Of a DNA stretch of 64,000 bases, positions 53,487 through 61,381 are shown piece by piece. Each line of letters begins with the position of its first letter. Position 1 is the first letter of the stretch. This stretch comes from Polyangia bacterium (GTDB lineage Bacteria > Myxococcota_A > Polyangia > Nannocystales > Nannocystaceae), in NCBI GenBank assembly GCA_030424595.1, contig JAUHWG010000007.1, positions 1 to 64,000 on the forward strand. The letters run 5' to 3'. A program made the position numbers and the translations under genes. The notes beneath the pieces were generated by a model. It saw only the letters and a program-made list of their open reading frames with translations. It was not told the DNA's origin and did no database searches.

Positions 53487-55145
53487 ATGGCCCATCCTGG
53501 GGCGGTGGCTGGCGTGGTGAGCGAAATAGACATCTCTTTGGTGAGCTGCCGGCTCTCCCTCCGGGCGAGCGCATATGTCCCGCTAGGGCCGATGTATCTG
53601 GTCTCCTCGCTGCGCGAGCGCGGCTTTCGGGCCGAGCTGCTCGACTTCCAGCTCCAGGAGGCGAAGCACCAGTTCGACGTCGAGGGCCTCGTCGGCTACT
53701 TCGAGCGCGCGCGAGCGCCGGTGATCGGCGTGTCCCTCTTCGCCGACGCCCTACCGCTGGTTCTCCTGGCGATCCAACGCTACGTCGCCCGTCACGGGCG
53801 GGCGAAGCTCTTTATCCTCGGAGGATCGGGGGTCAACGCGAACGAGCGGGCGATCCTCGCCCGCTTCCCCGAGATCGACGTCGTCGTCCGCGGTGAGGGC
53901 GAGGCGACGCTGCCGGCGATCCTGGAGGCGCTCCGCGAAGGTCGGGCGCCGGCGGGCGCCGGCATCTACGGCCGCGGTGAGCTGGTCCAGCTGGGCCGGC
54001 GGGTCCAGGAGGAGGCGAAGCCCGAGCGGGTCCGCGAGCTCGATCACGTGCCGTGGCCGGACTACGCGGCGATCGATCCATCCCGCTACGCCAGGCTCGC
54101 GATCGTCACCTCGCGCGGCTGTCCCTTCAACTGCTCGTTTTGCGAGATCATCACGATGTGGGGGCGGACGGTCGAGTACCGCGGGGTGGCCGACGTCGTC
54201 GCCGAGCTCGGCCACCTGGTCGAGACCACGGGCAATCGCTGCGTCGACTTCATCGACGACACCTTTACTGTGCATAAGCGGCGGGTGCTCGAGCTCTGCG
54301 CGGCGATCGTCGACGCGGGGATCGACGCGCGTTGGACCTGCTTCTCGCGCGCCGACACGATCACGGAGGAGGTCGCCGAGGCGATGGCGAGAGCCGGCTG
54401 CGACACCGTCTTCTTCGGCATCGACACCGGCTCGGAGCTCCTCTGGCGCGAGATCAGCAAGCGCCTGTCGCGGATCCAGGTGCTAGAGGCCGTCAGCGCG
54501 ACGCTGCGCCACACCGGCGTGACCGCGTCCTACATCTGGGGCTATCCGAGCGAGAGCTTCGCCGACTTCGTCGCGACGATCCGCCTCGCCTACGAGGTCG
54601 CCAGCCTGCCGCGCCACGGCCACCGCCTCCACACCCAGCTCCACTTCCTCAGCCCGACCCGGGCGACGCCGATCTACGAGGAGCACAGCGAGCGCCTGCG
54701 CTTCTCGACCGACGTCCGCCTCGAGATCTTCGGCAGCGCGCGGCTGCAGGACTTCGCCGGAGAGCCGGACTTCGACGCCTGTCTCGAGCTGATCCGCAGC
54801 GATCCTGCGATGTTCGCCCCCTTCTACTTCTACGATACGCCGGAGCTCGAGCGGAAGCGGGCGCTGATGGACGGCAGCGAGTCTGTCCGCGAGCGACTCC
54901 TCGGCGCGGTGCTCCTCCATGGAGACGCCGACGCTGCGATCGAGGCGCTCGCCGAGGACCTGCGGGGACGGGCGGAGGAGGGCGATGATGCGGGGATCCA
55001 GGCGATGGTCGAGTACGTCCGTCTGGTGTCGATCGCCAGCGATCGGGCGCTGATGGAGAACCTGCGCGGGCTGGCGGCGCGGGGCGTCGCGGACGTCGAC
55101 GCTACAGGCGAGAGCGCAGAGGGGCGAGGGATCGATGCAGCGTAA
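53487..55145 (+). CDS. B12-binding-type radical SAM enzyme
   Basis: 552 residues from ATG 53487; GTG 53520-region starts (VSEIDISLV) are possible. Residues ~1-160 look like the cobalamin-binding Rossmann domain of class B radical SAM enzymes (PLGPMYLVSSLRERGFRAELLDFQ, VIGVSLFADALPLVLLAIQ, VVVRGEGEATLP), but no DxHxxG base-off His motif is seen. The cluster motif is CPFNCSFC (Cys212, Cys216, Cys219), then FIDDTFTVHKRRVLELC and GCDTVFFGIDTGSE, the SAM-binding strands. The C-terminal ~110 residues are helical and without known signature. Overlaps the next radical SAM gene by 11 bases. Reactions in this class include methylation and ring formation. Confidence 0.85.
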   Translation: MAHPGAVAGVVSEIDISLVSCRLSLRASAYVPLGPMYLVSSLRERGFRAELLDFQLQEAKHQFDVEGLVGYFERARAPVIGVSLFADALPLVLLAIQRYVARHGRAKLFILGGSGVNANERAILARFPEIDVVVRGEGEATLPAILEALREGRAPAGAGIYGRGELVQLGRRVQEEAKPERVRELDHVPWPDYAAIDPSRYARLAIVTSRGCPFNCSFCEIITMWGRTVEYRGVADVVAELGHLVETTGNRCVDFIDDTFTVHKRRVLELCAAIVDAGIDARWTCFSRADTITEEVAEAMARAGCDTVFFGIDTGSELLWREISKRLSRIQVLEAVSATLRHTGVTASYIWGYPSESFADFVATIRLAYEVASLPRHGHRLHTQLHFLSPTRATPIYEEHSERLRFSTDVRLEIFGSARLQDFAGEPDFDACLELIRSDPAMFAPFYFYDTPELERKRALMDGSESVRERLLGAVLLHGDADAAIEALAEDLRGRAEEGDDAGIQAMVEYVRLVSIASDRALMENLRGLAARGVADVDATGESAEGRGIDAA

Positions 55146-56271
55146 GGCCCACGTCTTCATGGTCAAACCGACCGACTTCTGCAACCTGGACTGCACGTAC
55201 TGCTATTCGCCGAACCGGCGGCGGCGCAACGTGATCGCCGACGAGGCGCTGGAGGGCCTGATCCGGCGGATGCTCGAGGACTTTCCGGCGGACCATCGCT
55301 TCCAGATCGTCTGGCACGGGTCGGAGCCGATGGGCGTCGGCGTCGACTTCTACCGCGAGGTGACCGCCCGGATCCGCGGGGAGCTCGGCGATCGGGTCCA
55401 GTTCCACATGCAGTCGAACCTGACCCTCCTCCACGACGGCTGGATCGACCTCCTCGTCGACGAGCGCTTCTCGATCTCGACGAGCATCGACGGGCCGCGG
55501 GCCGTGCACGACCGCAAGCGCGTGACTCTGGCGGGCGGCGGCACCTTCGACAAAGTGGCGGGCAACATTCAGCGCCTGCGCGAGCGCGGCCTGCCGGTCG
55601 CGGCGGTGCTGGTCCTCAGCCGCGACACCCTCGGCCTCACGGAGGAGATCTACGCGCTCCTACGGGAGCTCGGGCTCCACGTCCGCGTCAACCCGGTGCT
55701 CCTCCCGGAGGGGACGCCCGGCTGCCTGCCGCCGGCGTCGTACGGCGAGTTTGTCCGCGACCTCGCGGAGATCTGGCTCGCTGACGGCGAGAGCACCTTC
55801 TACATCGAACCGCTGCGGGGCTACGCGCTCCGCCTGGTCGGCGGGACGCCGCTGATGTGCGAGCAGCAGGCGCTCTGCTTTGAGCACATGATCGGCGTCG
55901 GCACCGACGGCGAGCTCTTCCCGTGCAACCGCTTCGTCGGCGGCGACGCGCTCCGCCTCGGCAACATCCGCGACACCAGCGTCCGCTCGCTGCCGCTCCA
56001 CCCGGTCGCGCAGCGGACGGCGCGGCGCCACCTCGACAGCCCCAAGTGCCAGCGCTGCGAGCTCGTCGACGTCTGCCAGGGCGGCTGCATGTACCACGCC
56101 CACGCGGTCTACGGCGACGCCTTCCGCGAGGACTACTTCTGCGAGTCCTACGTGATCCTCTACGACTTTGTGATCCGCAACCTCGCCGCGCTCCTGCAGC
56201 GCCTGGAGGGGATCCCGCAAAACCGCGACCTCGACGAGCTGGTCGCCGCCCTCGAGACCTCCGCGGCCTAG
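55135..56271 (+). CDS. Radical SAM/SPASM protein, peptide-maturase-like
   Basis: 378 residues from ATG 55135, overlapping the upstream gene by 11 bases. The [4Fe-4S] motif is CNLDCTYC (Cys16, Cys20, Cys23). WHGSEPMGVGVDFYREV matches the 'GGEP' strand of sulfatase maturases and RiPP enzymes, here with Ser for one Gly. The C-terminal SPASM domain shows CNRFVGGDALRLGNI, CQRCELVDVCQGGCMYHA and FCESY, enough Cys for two auxiliary clusters. Known relatives modify Cys, Ser or other side chains in proteins or peptides. No sulfatase gene is near; the 90-residue protein 61 bases downstream is the obvious candidate substrate. Confidence 0.9.
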   Translation: MQRKAHVFMVKPTDFCNLDCTYCYSPNRRRRNVIADEALEGLIRRMLEDFPADHRFQIVWHGSEPMGVGVDFYREVTARIRGELGDRVQFHMQSNLTLLHDGWIDLLVDERFSISTSIDGPRAVHDRKRVTLAGGGTFDKVAGNIQRLRERGLPVAAVLVLSRDTLGLTEEIYALLRELGLHVRVNPVLLPEGTPGCLPPASYGEFVRDLAEIWLADGESTFYIEPLRGYALRLVGGTPLMCEQQALCFEHMIGVGTDGELFPCNRFVGGDALRLGNIRDTSVRSLPLHPVAQRTARRHLDSPKCQRCELVDVCQGGCMYHAHAVYGDAFREDYFCESYVILYDFVIRNLAALLQRLEGIPQNRDLDELVAALETSAA

Positions 56272-56332
56272 GCCGCGCAGCCTGACGAAGAAGCACGAAC
56301 GCCGCTGCAGCGCAGCGGACTAGGAGGAGACG

Positions 56333-56605
56333 ATGACAAAAGCGACGAAGAAGCCCATCGGCGCGCGCATGCGCCTACAGGAGATGATCGGCAAGCTGCT
56401 GCTCGACAGCAAGCTGCGCGAGGTCTTTGACGAGGACCCGAAGAAGGCGGTGGCGATCGCCGGGATTAAGCTCGCAGACGTCGAGCTCGAGGCGCTCCTG
56501 CGGATCAACAAGCGCCTCGGCGAGTACGCGAAGTCGCCGGAGCTCGAGAAGATCAAGACGGACCTCGCCTCGCACGTCGACGAGATCTACGTCGGCCTCG
56601 GCTAG
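56333..56605 (+). CDS. Small protein after radical SAM genes, possible substrate
   Basis: 90 residues with an ideal ribosome site (AGGAGGAGA, 56322-56330) before ATG 56333. The sequence is a helical, charged N-terminal part (MRLQEMIGKLLLDSKLREVF, DPKKAVAIAGIKLADVELEAL) of the kind seen in leader peptides of the Nif11/nitrile-hydratase type ('.L...DP..A...AG..L...EL..L'). Its end is ASHVDEIYVGLG, a short non-helical tail with Tyr, Val, Gly and Leu but no Cys. I infer a modified-peptide precursor or a carrier; alternatively it is a small partner protein of the enzymes. It is the last gene of the operon. Confidence 0.75.
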   Translation: MTKATKKPIGARMRLQEMIGKLLLDSKLREVFDEDPKKAVAIAGIKLADVELEALLRINKRLGEYAKSPELEKIKTDLASHVDEIYVGLG

Positions 56606-56711
56606 GAGGTCGCGGCGACGCTTGGACCGGCGGCGGGCGAGGAGCTGACCTACGGCTGCCGCGCGGTCCTGGCGCCGCCTGGGGAACCCCCGTAGGGTGC
56701 TCCCTGCGGGG

Positions 56712-57509
56712 CTACCACCCGCAACACTCAAACGAGAGCTCGTAGAGAGAGCCCGGATCGGCGCACTGGTTGCCCTCCGTCGCGCACTCTCCGGTCTTCT
56801 CTCCGCCCTCGAAGCACTCACATAGCTCGGTGTTGCAGGTGAGCTCCAGCGTCGGCGAATCGACGCACTCCTGGAGGATCGAGCACTCGGTGCCCTCTTC
56901 GTTCCCGTCTTGGGAGGACGTGCATTCTGTGATCGCACACTCCTCGTCGACCTCTTCCTCCTCGTCCGCGCAGGTCTCGAGGCTCTCGATATCTTCGCAG
57001 AGGGCGCTTGCGTAGCACTGGTTGAGGGCGATGAGCCCGGACTCGCAGAAGGGGTCCGGATCGGAGCCTGCGTCCTCGATGCACAGGGCGATGCACTCGT
57101 CCAGGGGTCCGTAGTCCTCGGGGGCGCAGTCGACGAGCGTCGCACAGGCGGCCTCGCAGCTGTCGACGAGCTCGGGGCTGGCACCGGTCGTGGTGTCGCC
57201 CTCCGTGTCGCCTGTAGTCGACCCCGAGGTGTCTGTTGTGGTCGAGTCGGAGGTGGAGCCGCTCGCGGAGGCCGAGTTGGAGGCCGATCCGGAGGTCGAT
57301 TCGGAGGTCGATCCGGAGGTCGATCCGGAGGTCGACTCGGAGGTCGACTCGGTGTCGGTCATGTCCGCGGTGTCAGAGGTCGTCGTTGTCGCGGTGCCCT
57401 GGCTATCAGAGTCGCCGCCGGAGTCATCACCACTGCAGGCCACAGGGCCCATCGAGAGCGCGGAGCTGAGGAGAAAGAGGGGGAGGGAGGGGAGCGATAG
57501 AGTACGCAT
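56712..57509 (-). CDS. Cys-rich lipoprotein, paralogue of the one at 14570-15361
   Basis: 265 residues from ATG 57509, lipobox PVAC and a linker with many Ser/Thr/Glu repeats (SESTSGSTSGSTSESTSG). The mature domain starts SCEAACATLVDCAPEDYG and has about 20 cysteines, with DECIALCIED, CYASALCEDIESLETCADE, CSILQECVDSPTLELTC, LCECFEGGEKTGEC and ECCGW at the end. Opening, Cys spacing and end agree with the lipoprotein at 14570. Function unknown. A MITE-like copy lies just upstream. Confidence 0.77.
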   Translation of the reverse strand: MRTLSLPSLPLFLLSSALSMGPVACSGDDSGGDSDSQGTATTTTSDTADMTDTESTSESTSGSTSGSTSESTSGSASNSASASGSTSDSTTTDTSGSTTGDTEGDTTTGASPELVDSCEAACATLVDCAPEDYGPLDECIALCIEDAGSDPDPFCESGLIALNQCYASALCEDIESLETCADEEEEVDEECAITECTSSQDGNEEGTECSILQECVDSPTLELTCNTELCECFEGGEKTGECATEGNQCADPGSLYELSFECCGW

Positions 57510-57913
57510 GAGCCAAAGATCCGAGGCCTCGGCGGCCTCAGCCTCGCTCATGTGCAAGATGCGAGCCTCGCCGTTGGCCGCTGTCATTGAGGAGGCGGTG
57601 GCGACAGTCCCGCGCGCTCTCCAGCCCTCGCCGTCCCACTCGGTCCCGCCACAACTTGCGCTACAGCCAGGAGGACCGACGATTGTGCGGCGAGAGCCCA
57701 CGGGCTGTCACCACGGCCGCCGAGCTGGCTTGGGCTCGGTTCAGGGCGCGGCGCAGGGGCGCGGCGCAGGGGCGCGGCGGTCGTGACACGCGACACGATT
57801 GTCATAGGGACTAAGCCGTTCTCGCGCGCGCGGAGAGGGTCGTCCTGGCGAGCTCATCGACGGGAACACCGACCACGTCCTGTAGGTCGGCTGAACAGGA
57901 TAGACTATCCTCT
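57510..57913. other. Intergenic region containing a diverged repeat copy
   Basis: About 400 bases between divergent genes. It holds the repeat at 57598-57714 and probably both promoters. I see no gene in it. Confidence 0.55.
57598..57714. repeat. Diverged copy of the MITE family
   Basis: The block AGTCCCGCGCGCTCTC (57606-57621) is identical to 51025-51040, and AACTTGC follows 47 bases on (49 in the other copy), then TACAGCC. The ends GTGGCGACAG and CTGTCACCAC are an inverted repeat with one mismatch. The CTAG tips are absent. Confidence 0.7.
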
Positions 57914-59809
57914 GTGCGACACTCTCTGCATAGGGCGCTCCCGCCTCGATCACGCCCCTCGCTGGCAACGCTCAGGGTCTTCCTCGCGACGCTCTCGCTG
58001 CACCTCGCCTGCACAGGGCCCGGCGTCATCGATGTCACCACCACCGGTGACACCGCAGCCACCGCGGGCACCTCGGCGGAGAGCACGTCGACCGCAACTA
58101 GCGACTCCACGACCTTCGGAACGACGACGAGCGACCCCTCGGCCGCCACGACCGAGACGAGCGGCGCGGAGACCAGCAGCACCGGGACCTCCACCGGCGG
58201 CGCAGACTGTGGCGAAGAAGAGACCACCTGTATGGGGTCGTTGGTCGTCACCTGCGACGGGATGGGGGGGATCACTGTCGAAGACCAGTGCGAGTTCGGC
58301 TGTGTTGAGGGCGCCTGCCTCCTCTGCGAGCCAGGGACGAGACGCTGCGACGACGACGACCACGTGCTCCGGTGTGCCCCGGACGGCGGCTCCTGGCTGG
58401 ACGTGCAGGTGTGTGACGCGGTTAAGGGAGAGACCTGCTCCAGCGGTTGGTGCGACGGCCCGTGCTCAAATCAAAGCATCTACGACATGGACGGCTGCGA
58501 GTTCTATCCGACCGTCACCGCCAATGTGGTCTCGGACACCTTTCATTTTGCCGTCGCCGTCGTGAACAATGGTGATGAGCCGGCCAACGTCCGGATCGAC
58601 CGTGGTGATGCGATCGTGGCGATGAGCGCCGTGGCGGCGCAGAGCGTCGAGGTCGTCGAGCTCCCCTGGGTGGACGAGCTCAAGGACGGCGTGGACGCCT
58701 CTTCGGTGGTCGTCGGCGGCGCATTCCGGCTGCGCAGCGATCGTCCTGTGGAGGTCTTTCAGTACAGCCCGCTCGAGTACACGATCGGAGATGCATCCTC
58801 GCGCACGGGGGACGCGACGCGCCTCTATCCCAGCCGTGGCTGGCGGGAGGAGGCCATGGTCGCCTCGTCCAACACGTGGCGCTCCAGCAACTCGACCTAC
58901 TACCCTGGGTTCTACGCTGTGACCGCGGCTGTCGACGGGACAACGGTCGAGCTGCACCCGTCGACGACCGGAGCTCTCGTCCGTCCGGGTGCAGGTGTCG
59001 CCGCGGACGGGACGGGGACGATCACCCTCGATCGCGGCGATGTTCTCCAGGTGTTCTCGGGCGGCGCTGGCCCCAACCCGATCGCGGCAGACCTCACCGG
59101 AACCAGGGTCGAAGCCGACAAGCCGATCCAGGTGCTCGGCGGACATATGTGCACAGCGCTCCCCCAGGAGTTCACGACCTGCGATCACCTCGAGGAGCTG
59201 ATGCCATTCCCCGACGTTCTCTACGCCGCGGCCTACGTCGTAGCGCCGCTCGACGAACTCGGCCTCGCGCCGCGGCCCCAACGAGTCCGGATCATCGCGG
59301 TCCGCGAGGACACGTCGCTCGAGTACGATCCGCCGCAGGAGGGGGCGCCGACGGAGATCGTCAACGCCGGCGACTATGTAGAGATTCCCGCGACCGCCGA
59401 GAGCTTTGTGGTGATCGGCACTCACCGAATTCTCGTCACGCAGACCATGCTCAGCGAGAACGCCGTCAAGGGTCCCAGCGACCCGGCCATGCACGTCGCT
59501 GTCGGGGGCAACACGTTTGTTCGCCCATCGTACAGGTTTCACGCGCCGACGGACTATGAGGCGAGCTTCGTCAACATCATCACCCATGCGCGTGGGGCCG
59601 AGATCGTCGTCGACGGCGCGTTGGTCAGCGACCTGACGCCGCTCGGCTCCTCTGGTTTTGCCATCGCCCGTGTGAAGCTCGACAACGCCGGCGACGGGAG
59701 CCACACCGTCGACTCCAAGTATTCGGCGTCCGTCAGCGTCTATGGCTACGGGCAATACGGGTCGTACTGGTTCGGTACGGACTTCGGAGTCTTGATCATG
59801 CCGCCGTGA
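57914..59809 (+). CDS. IgGFc-binding-type lipoprotein
   Basis: 631 residues from GTG 57914 (lipobox HLAC, Cys33). After a Ser/Thr linker to ~95 comes a Cys-rich block (CMGSLVVTCDGMGGITVEDQC, CLLCEPGTRRCDDDDHV). The main domain (~190-631) matches the IgGFc-binding N-terminal fold: FHFAVAVVNNGDEPANVRI, FRLRSDRPVEVFQYSPLEY, ADKPIQVLGGHMCTALP, HLEELMPFPDVLYAAAYVV and SVSVYGYGQYGSYWFGTDFG. Such proteins are frequent surface proteins of myxobacteria and are probably adhesins. Binding partner unknown. It converges on the glyoxalase gene. Confidence 0.85.
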   Translation: MRHSLHRALPPRSRPSLATLRVFLATLSLHLACTGPGVIDVTTTGDTAATAGTSAESTSTATSDSTTFGTTTSDPSAATTETSGAETSSTGTSTGGADCGEEETTCMGSLVVTCDGMGGITVEDQCEFGCVEGACLLCEPGTRRCDDDDHVLRCAPDGGSWLDVQVCDAVKGETCSSGWCDGPCSNQSIYDMDGCEFYPTVTANVVSDTFHFAVAVVNNGDEPANVRIDRGDAIVAMSAVAAQSVEVVELPWVDELKDGVDASSVVVGGAFRLRSDRPVEVFQYSPLEYTIGDASSRTGDATRLYPSRGWREEAMVASSNTWRSSNSTYYPGFYAVTAAVDGTTVELHPSTTGALVRPGAGVAADGTGTITLDRGDVLQVFSGGAGPNPIAADLTGTRVEADKPIQVLGGHMCTALPQEFTTCDHLEELMPFPDVLYAAAYVVAPLDELGLAPRPQRVRIIAVREDTSLEYDPPQEGAPTEIVNAGDYVEIPATAESFVVIGTHRILVTQTMLSENAVKGPSDPAMHVAVGGNTFVRPSYRFHAPTDYEASFVNIITHARGAEIVVDGALVSDLTPLGSSGFAIARVKLDNAGDGSHTVDSKYSASVSVYGYGQYGSYWFGTDFGVLIMPP

Positions 59810-59820
59810 CCCGCGGGCGG

Positions 59821-59838
59821 GGGCGAGAGCTCTCGCCC
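59821..59838. terminator. Perfect 18-bp palindrome between convergent genes
   Basis: GGGCGAGAGCTCTCGCCC, 12 bases after the stop codon of the lipoprotein gene (59807-59809). It has no loop, so as RNA it would form a shorter hairpin. No U tract follows. Confidence 0.5.
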
Positions 59839-59850
59839 GACGAGCGTTAC

Positions 59851-59882
59851 CCCGAGGGCGCGTGGGGAGGCGCGCCCTCGGG
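59851..59882. terminator. 12-bp-stem hairpin between convergent genes
   Basis: CCCGAGGGCGCG and CGCGCCCTCGGG pair exactly around TGGGGAGG. It lies between the ends of two converging genes and can serve both strands. Confidence 0.7.
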
Positions 59883-59890
59883 CCTCCCAG

Positions 59891-61033
59891 CTAGCTGTGG
59901 AGGGGCTCGTCGTCGGACTCGTCGTCGTCGTCGGCCTGGACGTCGGCGTCGGTGCCAGCGTCGACGAGGCCTGCCTCGACCTCGCCGGCGATGTCGGCGT
60001 CGTCGTCGTCGTCAGCGCTCGAGTCCTCGTCGTCGCTCGCGTCGGCCTCAGCACCGTCGTCGCTCGCGTCGTCGCTCGCGTCAGCCTCAGCATCGTCGTC
60101 GCTCGCGTCAGCCTCGAGCTCGTCGGCCTCGAGCTCGTCGACGGCGGCCTCGTCAGCCTCGGCGGCCTCGACGGCCTCGATCTCCTCGACGGCCTCGATC
60201 TCCGCGGGCGGGGCTGCGGGGGCCGGGGGCGGGCTCTTGCGGGCTGGGGCGCCCATCTGCATGAGCATGAAAGAGGCGCCCTGGGGATCGCAGAGCATCG
60301 CGAAGCGACCGACGCCAGGGACCTGGGTCGGCGCCATCAGGAGGTCGCCGCCGTGGCTCTCGGCGCGGCTGATCGCGGCGTCGAGGTCGTCGGTCTGGAA
60401 GTAGACGGCCCACATCGGCGGCATGTCGCCCCACTCCGGGCGGAGCTGCATGGCCCCGGCCGCGGCGCCCTTGCCGATGCCGAGCTGAACGTAGGGTGCG
60501 CCGCCGAGGCCGACGGCGTCGCGGAGCTCGTAGCCGAAGAGGTCGGCGTAGAAGCGGGTGCTCGTCCCGAGGTCGCGGGCGTAGAGCTCAAACCAACAGG
60601 GGGCGCCGGGCTCGTTGAGGAGCTGGGTGCCGATCTCGGGGTCGGCCTGGTAGAGGGTGAAGGTGGCGCCCTCGGGGTCGGTGAGGACGGCCATGCGAGC
60701 GACGCCCGGCATGTCGTAGGGCGGGGCGACGACGGTCGCGCCGAGCTCCGCTGCGCGGGCGCTCAGCTCGTCGACCGCCTTGGTGGCGATGAAGCTCTCC
60801 CAATGGGCGGCGACGCCACTCTCGCTCAGCTCCTCTTCCATCGCGTAGGCGGCGGCGACGGTCTTGCCGTTCTTCTGGAAGAGCACGTAGCGGCCGTAGC
60901 CCTCGGGCGTCTCGGCGTCGACGGCCCTCCAGTCGAAGAGCTCGCTGTAGAAGGCGATCGCGTGGTCGAGGTCGGTTGTCGGGAGGTCTGCCCAGCAGAA
61001 GGTCCCAGAACGATGTGCACGAACTTCAGGCAT
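59891..61033 (-). CDS. Double glyoxalase/VOC-domain protein with long acidic tail
   Basis: 380 residues from ATG 61033 (MPEVRAHRSGTFCWADLPTTD). Two VOC domains lie in tandem: residues ~10-125 (FCWADLPTTDLDHAIAFYSELF, ARMAVLTDPEGATFTLYQ) and ~135-255 (CWFELYARDLGTSTRFYADLFGYEL, GRFAMLCDPQGASFMLMQ), as in 'glyoxalase/bleomycin resistance' double-domain proteins. After residue ~260 it has a Pro hinge and then ~110 residues of Asp/Glu/Ala/Ser repeats (ADASDDDAEADASDDASD). That tail is not normal for the family. Reaction unknown; cytoplasmic. Confidence 0.87.
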   Translation of the reverse strand: MPEVRAHRSGTFCWADLPTTDLDHAIAFYSELFDWRAVDAETPEGYGRYVLFQKNGKTVAAAYAMEEELSESGVAAHWESFIATKAVDELSARAAELGATVVAPPYDMPGVARMAVLTDPEGATFTLYQADPEIGTQLLNEPGAPCWFELYARDLGTSTRFYADLFGYELRDAVGLGGAPYVQLGIGKGAAAGAMQLRPEWGDMPPMWAVYFQTDDLDAAISRAESHGGDLLMAPTQVPGVGRFAMLCDPQGASFMLMQMGAPARKSPPPAPAAPPAEIEAVEEIEAVEAAEADEAAVDELEADELEADASDDDAEADASDDASDDGAEADASDDEDSSADDDDDADIAGEVEAGLVDAGTDADVQADDDDESDDEPLHS

Positions 61034-61381
61034 GTGTACTCCGGCGCAGCCCCAGGATGTGCTCGTCAATGGCCAGGGCGCGGGCGCGCGAGGATAGCTC
61101 GGATATGAGCGGGATCTCCAGGGCGGAAGTGCGGCTTCGCGGCCCTGGGAGGGGGTCTGCACCTCGGGGGCGATCACGCGCGCGGGATCGGCCACGAGGC
61201 GGTCTGCCGGATGCGGGCTGCGATGGGCCGATCGCGGTGAGTGTTCTCCCGTGAGAGAGGCGTCTAGCCGTCGCCTATGGGCGTCCTTGGACGGATCACG
61301 GTGGTAGTGTCCCCGCGAGTCCGGGCTTGCGGAAAATGCGCATCTGACTGTAGCCGCGCCGGACTGCGCCGGAGGATGACG
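61034..61381. other. Intergenic region upstream of pckG
   Basis: About 350 bases between divergent genes. I see no gene and no clear operator, only the short palindrome ATGCGCAT at about 61336. Confidence 0.45.

Noticed and set aside
55135..56271. Anaerobic sulfatase-maturating enzyme
   Set aside because: No sulfatase gene is in the window, and the small gene downstream gives a better partner. The family resemblance is shared by many SPASM enzymes.
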